From Adiantum capillus-veneris (Eukaryota; Streptophyta; Polypodiopsida; Polypodiales; Pteridaceae): a stretch of 64,000 nt of DNA. The notes below the pieces were generated by a model that was not told the origin of the DNA, ran no database searches, and was given only the letters and a program-made list of their open reading frames with translations. This document shows, one piece after another, positions 54,656 to 64,000 of this stretch (the first letter of the stretch is position 1; every line of letters starts with the position of its first letter). The position numbers and the translations under genes were made by a program. The DNA lies in contig CM043960.1 in the NCBI GenBank assembly GCA_014529385.2, forward strand, positions 70,435,410 through 70,499,409, written 5' to 3'.

Positions 54656-55495
54656 TCAATCTCTCTCTCCTCCGATTCGACGCGCAAGAGCTAAATCCTT
54701 GGGCATTATTGTCACCCGTTTTGCATGAATAGCACACAAGTTGGTGTCTTCAAAAATAGAAATTAGATGATATTTTGCCGCTTCTTGCAGAGCTTCTATG
54801 GCGATACCTTGAACTCGGAACGCCATTCGATAACTTTGCATGATCTCTTTCACCAAACGTGCGAATGGTGCCTTGCGGATGAGAAGGTCTGAAGTTTTTT
54901 GATAGTGAGGAATCTCTTGCAACGCCTTTGGAATGCGTCGCTTCACAGCAGGAGCCCGTTGTTGAGGGATGGCAGGATCTGGGACATGGGCCTTGCGAGG
55001 GCGAACCTTGAAAAACTTTTTCTTTCTACGAGAGGGCTTGCGAGGAGGAGCTTGCGCATCTTCAAGGCCACCATGTGCTCCGACTGCCTCTTCAACTCCA
55101 CCCTGCGCTCCAACTAGCTCTTCTTCTATATCCTCAAAATCCTCTTCATTTAGTAACCCATGATCACCTCTAGGCTGATCTGACGGCAGAGTGCCGAAGC
55201 CACGTGGCAATGTCTTCCCAGCCGGAACTCGATGATTGCTTGGGATCTCCCGTCCGCTCCATGGTGGGCTTTGTGCTTCATTGTCCGTTTCAGTTTCTGT
55301 GTCTGATGTCACTACCCGTTTCTTCTTGCGTGAAGGTTGTCCATCTTGTTGCTCTTCACCTGACCATTCCCTCTCCATCTCTTTTAAGAGCTCTTGTTCG
55401 TGTATCCAAGGTGGTTTTTGAGCACCTTGGACGGTTGAGTGAGGGTGAGCAGAAAAAGGTTGATCTTTTCTTGCTGTTTTCTTTGTGCGTGCCAT
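54656..55495 (-). CDS. Histone H3 variant with long N-terminal tail (element B), intact
   Basis: The product is 279 residues with no interruption. It begins [12 protein letters not shown]3-like, but Q5 is K and S10 is D. The tail is about 189 residues, against about 45 in H3. It contains a basic patch (S-R-K-K-K-R), acidic stretches ([10 protein letters not shown]), a G-A-x-G-G repeat and a second basic patch (S-R-R-K-K-K). The fold (190-279) is close to ordinary H3: [20 protein letters not shown] with a normal-length loop 1, [25 protein letters not shown] and the C-terminal A-R-R-I-G-G-E-R. Residues that contact H4 and the other H3 are kept, so it could enter nucleosomes. It has no intron in the coding sequence. 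It lies convergent to the I-N-G-x-E-Y gene. Confidence 0.95.
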   Translation of the reverse strand: MARTKKTARKDQPFSAHPHSTVQGAQKPPWIHEQELLKEMEREWSGEEQQDGQPSRKKKRVVTSDTETETDNEAQSPPWSGREIPSNHRVPAGKTLPRGFGTLPSDQPRGDHGLLNEEDFEDIEEELVGAQGGVEEAVGAHGGLEDAQAPPRKPSRRKKKFFKVRPRKAHVPDPAIPQQRAPAVKRRIPKALQEIPHYQKTSDLLIRKAPFARLVKEIMQSYRMAFRVQGIAIEALQEAAKYHLISIFEDTNLCAIHAKRVTIMPKDLALARRIGGERD

Positions 55496-55715
55496 CGTGT
55501 CAGAAGGGGAAAGATTGAAAATGAGACTCCCTCTTCTCTAAAAGCCCTCTATTTTTTTAAAAAAAGGTCTCTTCACACTTGACCAGGGCACTTAAAAAAA
55601 CTCTTAATATCATCAAAATATAAAAAACAAAAAATGGATAAATGGAGAAGTATTATATGCAACTCAACAAAGACATCTACAAACATAAACATTACATTGT
55701 ATAGCATCATCTGTT

Positions 55716-58581
55716 TTACATGTTGGGTAACCAACGTTTGCCTACTCTATGGCGATTTTCACGCCACCTAGCATGATTAAGGGGTCCGGTGGAGTTTCTC
55801 CATTTCTCTTTAGCAGTAAGTCGAGATTGTCTCCTAACCTCCTTGGCAAGACTTGACTTTCGCGCTCGCTCTATGGCATGACATCTCCCCAAAGAACAAC
55901 GAAAGAACCAATCAAACATCTCCTTCATGTAGTTGGATCTCGTAGTTCCACCACCGTGACCTGTATTTTTAAATTAAACACCTTTGGCTCGATAATGTGA
56001 TTTTTCCATTCCTTGAGTGCTCCACATGTCTAATGAACCATATTTTGACATAAAGAATGCTCCATGCGCATACAAAATATGCTGCATCAAGAAAAAATGC
56101 TTAGATCAAATAAATATTTATGTATAGCATCAAAATTTGAACTGAACAAAGTAACTTACCATGTAGTGTGTGATATTGCTCTCTCCCCAAGCTTGCACAA
56201 ATGCTTTATTGAAATTCAAAATGTGATCTTTGAACAAATTTTGTTGCTCGGTCGTGGTTTGGGGTTTCCATATGATTTGAAGCATTAACTCTAAGTGGTG
56301 CCACACTTGCCTACGCAGATTTACAAGCACGGGATTTGAATCTTGATCGGTCGTACACTTGCAAAGCGCTTTCCATAGCTCCCATGGAGCATCCTCCTCA
56401 CCCCTCTCCTTTCGCATCTTTGGTTTCTTGAAAACCTACGTGCTTTCACACCATTCATAGATACTTTTTGTGGCACTTCATGCATATTTTCCACCTCACC
56501 AATGATAGAAACATTGCCACCATGACATCCAATCGAACTTAGAAATGTTTCAACTATTCCAATGACTTCCACGGATCTGGAAAGTGGTTTCATTGTGAAA
56601 GCGTACTCTATGTGAAGCTTTAACAAGCGATCAAATATACGCATAAAGGCATGCAAAGTACAAAAGTGTACATTTGTAAGTGGAAAATTGATAATGGGAT
56701 GCCATGTTTTATCTTTTGTTGACCGATTGGGGACCTCCATGATAGGACACTTCAACACCGAGCACACCCAATCCCTTGCATCATCATCCATTGATACTGT
56801 TGCCTGACTTCCCTTGATATTTTTCTTTGAAGACGTGGAGCCACAAGTACTCTCCTTGTATCCTCGTACACAATATGGACAAGGAAGAAGTGATGAAGCA
56901 CCTTGTTTACACCCAAGTATACATTTGATTGTTTTTAGATCACCTCCTAAGTGCCACTCAACATCAAATGTACCTACTCCATCTACTTCTAGCTTTTCTC
57001 CCTCTAGTTGTGCCTTAATAAACTCTGTGATCCACGGGATCATAGAGAAGACCCATGCCAACACCTCATGAGTCTCTTTCGGAACTTCAAAAGCTCCTAA
57101 CGACCATATTTATTTTTCCGATTGTACACTAAATGATGGTTTTTGAGAATGATCACCGATAGCATTGAGTTTTGCAAAAAACATTGCCTCATTCATGAGT
57201 GTCACACTCATATGTTCCAATCTCCGTCCTTTGACAATTTGATATTCATCTAGCTTAAGAATAAATATGAGCTTCTCTCCAAGTACTAAAACAACACAGG
57301 AATTGAATTGTTATACTAAATGATATTCAATACAAATAAAAAATGACATTACAGTTTGTATTACCTTGTGGAGACAAAGCATAAAATTTAACCATAGCTC
57401 GTTGTAGTCGTTTCAAGTCAACAAAATAATTGTTGAATTGATGATAACTAAAAGACTTTGCCCCATTAGGAATAGTATTGCCTCCCTTTATATTACCACG
57501 TGACTTGGCACTCGTGGAAGAGTACACCATGGATCCTTCAATGTGTTTGTATTCACCAAGGGATTCCCGAACGAGATCATTGTTTGCTTTTTTTGCAAGT
57601 CGGACCCTATGTGGAATAGGAAATAAATTCTCGGTGATGCCTTGCTCTCGTAATGCATCTTTCATCAATCCATGAAGTGCATGGTATGCATTTGTGCTGA
57701 TCCCAACCTCATCACAAGCTCTCTGGACATCATCCTTAGACACAAGGTTAGAGATCTTTTTTAGGATCTCCTTTGTGATGGCATCTTTCATGTGTTTGGC
57801 CTTTTCACAACCTATGATGTAAAGTATATCTTCCTTTGAGATGCATCCTAGGAGAAGATTGCAACGGTCCTCTTGTCTAAAACTTCCACACATATCTTGT
57901 ATATATGTCCTATTTCAAAAGGTGAACCGAGTTACAAATTGATGGAAATTATTTGAGAGTTATGAACACTGTGAATTAAAAAAAAAACCTGGTTGCTGTG
58001 ATCCGCTTCTTACGTGCCCCTCCATTAGAGGCTAAGTTTTCAATGGAAGAGAACTCCCTCTTATGCTCACGCATGCCAAATGGAGTGGCTTTTAGGTGCA
58101 TCATTGCAATCTGTAGCTTAGTTACCTCTGTTTCTGTAGCTTTCATCTCCTCTTTAAGATCTTTGAGTTGTTTCTCTGTGGAATGTAGTTGTTGTTGGAG
58201 ATTTGTGGAATGAATGTGTAACACTTGACATTGTTGTCGGAAATATGCCGACGCACCTGCGTGATTGGAGTCCAATCTCTTACAATACCCAAGAAGACCA
58301 CATTCTCCTTCTCCTACATATTTGATTAAGATTGGGAGTGCATGGAATGTCGGATGACAACCCGATGACAGCCCACGAGCGGATCTTTTGGATACAACCC
58401 TCCATCAAGCCACAAGTCAACATTGGTTTCTCCTCGAAACCGTCGTACGGATGCCGGTTGAGATGCTTTTTCGTCATTTTTTTTTTGTGGGAGAAAATTC
58501 GATCGGTAGACGCAGACTGACATTAGTTGACCTAGTAGATGACGACGCAGGTGATTCATTGGTTATGTCGCGAAGAGACAT
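55716..58581 (-). pseudogene. putative transposase of element B, broken
   Basis: It aligns with the element A protein throughout: D-L-W-L-D-G-G-L-Y-P-K-D-P near the start, a coiled coil (58130-58230), G-E-Y-K-H-I-E-G-S-M, L-K-L-D-E-Y-Q-I, V-D-G-V-G-T-F, W-H-L-G-G-D-L-K, C-P-Y-C, C-T-L-H-A-F-M-R-I-F-D-R-L-L, then T-Q-G-M-E-K-S-H-Y and a C-terminal G-G-G-T-T-R-S-N. Introns lie near 57905-57986, 57285-57350, 56100-56160 and 55950-55990. Lesions are an 11-bp tandem duplication near 58352-58373 (GGGCTGTCATC and GGGTTGTCATC), a TAA near 57110, one base lost near 56440, and perhaps a shift at an A9 run near 58485. The start is uncertain. Confidence 0.7.
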
Positions 58582-59334
<753 letters not shown>

Positions 59335-59380
59335 TAGGAATCCTTACATGGCCCCAAGGGGGTCCAGTTTTTTCCTAATG
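59335..59380 (-). repeat. right terminal inverted repeat of transposon B
   Basis: Read on the minus strand it begins CATTAGGAAAAAACTGGACC, matching the left end. Array sequence resumes after it with CAAGAG. Confidence 0.85.
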
Positions 59381-59990
59381 CAAGAGTGGTAAGAAATCAG
59401 GTTTGAGCCTAATGGGCCACAAACTCTTCTATAACTCTTCCTAGTTGCCACATCTTCTTGAGTCTCTAGCTCATGAGGCTCAACCTTAAGTTTGAGCCTC
59501 ATGATCGAGAGACTCACTTTTCGAGCCTCACGAGCACTATAGTAGGACTCTTTCTAGACATGAATCATATGCAAGAGTGTCAGTTTTGCTAAGCTCAAGA
59601 GCTTGGTGATCTAGAGACTTATGAAAAAATCTTTCAAGTTGAAAACCATCTTCAAACATCTCTGGCTCATGAGGCTCTTGAACTTCATGACCTCAAGATT
59701 CAATAATTAATCCTCATGATAACTCTAGGAGGACTCTTTCTATCTAGAAACTATTTGCAAGACTATCCATAGCACTAAGCATGAGAGTCTTGCGGGCTAG
59801 AGACTCTTAGAAAAGTCTTTCTAAATGAAATCCATCTTCCAAAGAGTGCTATAGAAACTCTTTTTCACTAAAAACCATTCCCAAGAGTCTCTACAAGATG
59901 AGGATCAAACTATAGTTTGAGCCCCATGATCTACAAATGCTTGAAGGACTGGTTCTAGCTAAAAATTATCTAGATGAGCTATAGATCTTA
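59381..59990 (+). repeat. continuation of the GAGCCTCATGA array
   Basis: It continues the unit interrupted by transposon B: GGGCCACAAACTCTTCTATA, AGTCTCTAGCTCATGAGGCT and similar words recur as at 49730-49850. It decays after about 59950. Confidence 0.8.
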
Positions 59991-62601
59991 AACTTCACCT
60001 TTTACCTCATTATTCTCTAAACTTTTTTGATAACTTGACTCAATATCTTGCACCTATTCAATACATTAAAGCCGATTGTGGGGGATTATTCCTTGCTCAT
60101 TTTTCAAGAATCTTATGAGATTTATGCTATTCTCATGAGAAGGATATGGGCGCGTGAAATCTTGCAACTTTCATTATCCTAAAACCTCTTTGTATTAGTT
60201 TGGAAGATTGAGAAAAGAGAAGATTTGGAACTTTTAGCTTAACGATATGAGTATGTGGCAACGATTCTAAAAAGTTCAGATAAAGAAAGTATCTACAACC
60301 GATTCTTATTGTTTGAAGAGGAAAGGATTGATTTTTTGGGGCACCTTGATTTTAACGAGAAGTTTCTGGATGCATAGTGCTCATAATCATTTCTTTTAAT
60401 TTGACACCTCATCATACCTCTTTCAATAGCAAACATCACTCTCTATCTCGTAGAACATGTCTCACACTCCTTCTTCCATTAGAATCTCTTTCTTTGTCTT
60501 GCAGAACGTCTCCCTCCCTCTCTCTCCCTATGTGTGTGTGTGTGTGTCCACGTCAAAATGCATAGTAGATATGGTGATTTTGTAAGCACGTGCCAGTGAT
60601 AAGCCCAAACTGTAGGGCGAAAAACAAATTAGGTGCTCTTGGATAAACAAAGATTCTTTGTAGGTGAGGGTGGTTGAGAGAATCATCGAAGACCAAGTGA
60701 TGGGCTCTAGAAGAAATATGTCATATGTGATGTGTTGTTTGTGATAGGGGCTTCTAATGCCACACAACCCATGTATACAGTGTGGTAGCTACCACTAAAC
60801 CTCTTTGACATGCCGATGCATCTACTATAGTACCAACCAAACAGGAGGAAAGAGAAAACATTTTGAGAAATCTTTAAGCTGATCACATAAGCGAAAATTG
60901 AAGAGGGGTGATGCAAGCTACCAACCAAATAGGAGGGAAGAGAAAAAATTCTTAGGAATTTTTAAACTTTTGATTTTTTAATGATTGAGTGAGTATTGAC
61001 TAGAATAGGTAGAATTGGTATTTTATTTTTAAGGCGTGGTTAAGTAGAAACATGGACATAAATAATTCCACTTGGTACAATTTTATGAAAAAGACTTGCT
61101 ACGTGCATTACTATGGTATTCTTAGATTATAGCCTAGATTTAAATGAGGTCAATGAATGTTATGTTATGTGATGTTTGAGTTTTTCTTAACTGCCAAGCA
61201 CATCTTATAGATCTTGGCACATCTTATAGATAGAGGCTAACTTTGTGAAGATAAGCCAAATGAGTAAAAAACAAGATAAGTTCCATTGTGAACATTATAA
61301 GCAATTGTAGATGCATTCAAGTGCCACATTATCAAGATCATAGGACACATTAAGTAGCTTTAATTTTTGCTTTAGAAAGTTTTTATTTGCAATTTTCCAA
61401 TTAAAGAAAGCCTTGGTAATCCTCCTTATACACAAAGATGGCAAGAAAAAGGCATAAAAGTATGGCCGAAGTCGAATTCTTTTAGGGCAAAGTTACATGT
61501 ATTTTACAAGAGGTAGCTTGAAGGAAAACACCTTGTTTCAAAAGTATAAACCTTAGTTATCTAATTCATGTTATGTCACCTTATCACACATATTTTATCA
61601 TTTTTGTAAGGTTTACCCCGAAGTATTCATGTCCTCATCAAGAGAAAATGAAATTTTCACAACTATATCTAGCACTCAAAAATGACTGAAATAAAAAAAG
61701 ACTATTAGTGATGATTTTAAAGCTGCACTACTTGAATAAGTGCCAAGTATTGACCATACCTAAAATTTAATGTAGTACTTTTGTATCTTGATGTAAATTT
61801 TTTCATGTTTTTATGAGTTTTCATCATAATAGATTTTGTTTTATTTTAATTTTTCAGTATATATGGTGTTTCTAAAGACCACATTTGGACTTTTATCAAT
61901 TTCTCAAAAACTGCTCATATGTGCTGTGCAATTGATCAATACAAACAAATAGAGGATGCTCCATGTCAATATCTCATGGAATTAGATCCCATAATACATA
62001 CTAATCTTTCTCAAATGCAAGAATGATTATGCTCATCATTCAGAGATAATTCTAGCATCTGTGCTCAAATAGATGTCCTCCACCAATCAAGCATGTGATA
62101 GAAGGTTGTGCATTCGAGTGATGAACCACCCTCCTCTCCTTTTTGATGCTAATTGATATTGATGATTTAGGTTTTTTAAGCTACTCTTGAAGCAGAAAAT
62201 TCCCTCCACAATCTAGCACGTGACAAGTAGTGGTTTATTGGGAGTCAAGAACCATACCCCTATCCTCTTTGATCTACTGATAGTGATGTGTTTGTATTGT
62301 TCTATAAATATTTTAGACTTACAACGTAATCAAAAGGTACAAAATCCATGTGAACTATCTCATGGAAGTAGCCTATATTAGTTCTATTGTTCTATTAATA
62401 TTGTTCTCTTTGATCTACAGATATTGATGTGCTTATATTGTTCTATTAATATTTAAGACATACAAAATAATCAAAAGGTACAAAATCCATGAGAATGATA
62501 TCATGGAAGTAGCCTATATTTACACATTATTCATTGGAATAGAAAGCATTCTCGTGCTCTCCAACTTAAGAGAGAGTCCCTACCTTTGTGATTAAAGAGA
62601 T
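59991..62601. other. non-coding interval with a roughly 130-bp direct repeat
   Basis: No gene is supported. A short GT run is at 60533-60547. A tandem pair near 62270-62390 and 62405-62525 shares TTGATCTAC or TTGTTCTAT words and AATCAAAAGGTACAAAATCC followed by ATCTCATGGAAGTAGCC-like sequence. Confidence 0.55.
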
Positions 62602-62807
62602 TGTTACCATATACATGTGGTAGTGATGTCTGTGAACACACTAGGACCGCCGGGGCATTTTTCCCCTGTGCATTGTATATATGCCCGTCACTCTAGGGCT
62701 ATCTATTTTTCCATTGCACACTAAGTAACACACTCTCTATTGTGTGCCTTGAGCTTCCTTCGTCTTCCCCAAGCTGTGTGCGTTTCTCTGCAACCCTAAT
62801 TCCAACA
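62602..62807 (+). repeat. 5' LTR of copia copy 2
   Basis: It starts TGTTACCATATACATGTGG and ends TTCCAACA, 206 bp. A TATA-like TTGTATATATG is near 62672-62682. Confidence 0.95.
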
Positions 62808-62809
62808 AT

Positions 62810-62821
62810 TGGTATCAGAGC
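62810..62821 (+). other. primer binding site of copia copy 2
   Basis: TGGTATCAGAGC, two bases after the LTR, is complementary to the 3' end of initiator tRNA-Met, as usual in plant copia elements. Confidence 0.9.
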
Positions 62822-63169
62822 AGGTTATGTCCTCCCGGGCTTAGTCGCTAGCTGCTCCAGCACACACCTCCTCACTTTCTCCGATTACAATGAAGTTTGG
62901 CGAGTGTTTGCAGGTCGGCAAATATTTCGAGCAAACTTGTACAGCTTAGTCTACTCAGGATTTTGATTCGGGCTCATTTTGGCCTCCGTTTCCACTATAG
63001 GTAGGTCTGCACATGCAATTTCGTCATTTTGCGCAAAATTTTTGTCAGTGCCGTTTTCTACATAACAGGTGTCTTACAGTCTTCTACGATTTGTGCTATA
63101 TAGCACGTGTTGTTCCCGCTCAATTTCTCCTATTTTTGGGCAATTTTCACATCAGGTGCAGCATTTAGC

Positions 63170-63865
63170 ATGGCTAACAACAACACACATGTCTTCAAGA
63201 TGTTTGCTGCGGAGGACAGGTTGGATGGGGAAAACTACCCTATGTGGGCTTATATGATGCAACATGTTCTTGTTTCAAAGGGCGTCTGGAATATTGTGCA
63301 GGGCATTGATGTACGTCTTGGTTCTGAGGATGTAGGCGATGTTGAGGATGTTGCAGGTCTTGCTGCAAGGATTGCAGCTATTAGAGTTGTTTTGCCTACG
63401 ACAGAACAAGCTCGTTGGGATGTAAAGGATGCGCAGGATCATGCATTGATTGTGTTGTCTGTGAAGTGCACCATTGTTCCTCACATCCGTTCAGCAAAAT
63501 CTACAAAACAAGCTTGGGATATTCTAGCAGGTCTTTATGCAAGCCGCAATGAGGCTAAAATTGCTTTGCTGCGTAAAGAGCTGGAGTCGAAGATTATGCA
63601 TGAGGAAGATGATATGGACACTTTTCTTGCTGGTGTCAAGGATATCAATAAGCAACTTATTTCTGTAGGTGAAGTCATTTCAGACAGCTCCCTTGTGCAG
63701 ACTGTTCTTGATGTCTTACCAGATTCTTACCAGACTTTTGCTAGTACTTGGAGACTTATGACCCAAGGAAATCTAGAAGTTGTCAAGTTTGATGCATTAT
63801 ACACATTGCTCTTGCAAGAGTCACTTTCCAAAAAAGACAGGACTAGACATCATGCAATTGAATAG
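63170..63865 (+). pseudogene. gag: copia gag of copy 2, stopped by CAG-to-TAG
   Basis: I start it at ATG 63170 (M-A-N-N-N-T-H) because the family gag begins there; an upstream in-frame ATG at 63107 lies in leader-like sequence. It has the N-terminal Y-P-M-W-A-Y-M-M and the UBN2-like capsid core seen in copy 1. The frame ends at TAG 63863-63865, where copy 1 has CAG (571-573). Past it the same frame continues to the window end with the linker before the zinc knuckle. Confidence 0.92.
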
Positions 63866-64000
63866 GCTTTTATTGCTTCTCAAAGAAATGGTGGTAATAG
63901 CAATGCAACCACTTTTTATGGTTTTGCTGCGAGTGGCAAAACTTCTGTTCCTAATGCTTCTGCTGGCAGCAATTCATCTGGAAATTTTGGTGATAAGGGA

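Larger units (their letters stand above)
62602..64000 (+). mobile_element. Ty1/copia LTR retrotransposon, copy 2, 3' part outside window
   Basis: It is a second member of the family at 1-13308, seen from its 5' end: LTR, primer site, leader, gag. The gag region matches copy 1 closely base by base. It lets the missing 5' part of copy 1 be described. Confidence 0.95.

Noticed and set aside
28059-55495. The H3 genes as ordinary host histone genes
   Set aside because: Both lie inside elements with terminal inverted repeats, beside homologous cargo genes, and their tails are unlike host H3.

Overview
The window is a stack of nested transposable elements from a large, repeat-rich nuclear genome of a land plant. 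Three things point to a plant: the L1-type LINE has a DUF4283-like ORF1 and a zf-RVT C-terminus, the Ty1/copia and Ty3/gypsy elements are of plant type, and many premature stops fit C-to-T decay at CAG (a CHG methylation context). I see no convincing host gene. The long C-tracts and (CT)n arrays made me think of a fern or other seed-free plant, but the species cannot be fixed from this sequence.

Layout. Bases 1-13308 are a Ty1/copia element, cut at its 5' side by the window edge and split by a young Ty3/gypsy element (1404-10254; 377-bp LTRs, CACAT target duplication). Bases 13309-19821 hold decayed sequence: a MITE-like inverted-repeat element, a 5'-truncated LINE fragment, tRNA-like SINE heads and microsatellites. 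Bases 19838-36595 are a nearly full-length LINE with a 16-bp target duplication. It is split by DNA transposon A (22233-34380). Bases 40860-50259 and 59381-59990 are a degenerate tandem array with Cn(CT)n cores. It hosts a non-autonomous LTR element (42576-47894, TTTTG target duplication) and DNA transposon B (50260-59380). A second copy of the first copia family starts at 62602 and runs off the window.

The main discovery is the pair A and B. Both are large DNA transposons with terminal inverted repeats beginning CATTAGG. Both carry the same four-part cargo: a protein with an SH3/BAH-like N-half and a ubiquitin-like C-half, a mostly helical protein with a conserved I-N-G-x-E-Y motif, a histone H3 variant that keeps the start ARTK(Q/K)TARK, and a large D/D/E-like, zinc-binding putative transposase. 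In A the H3 has CENH3-like features and reads, through a single in-frame TAG, into a C48 (Ulp1-like) cysteine protease with an SPxK-rich basic tail. In B the H3 has a roughly 189-residue N-terminal tail and a near-canonical histone fold. Both putative transposases are broken, while the H3 and the I-N-G-x-E-Y protein of B are intact.

How the parts might work together is inference. An element that makes its own H3, a ubiquitin-like domain and a matching protease could mark or remodel its own chromatin, or direct integration to particular chromatin. Nothing here shows activity.
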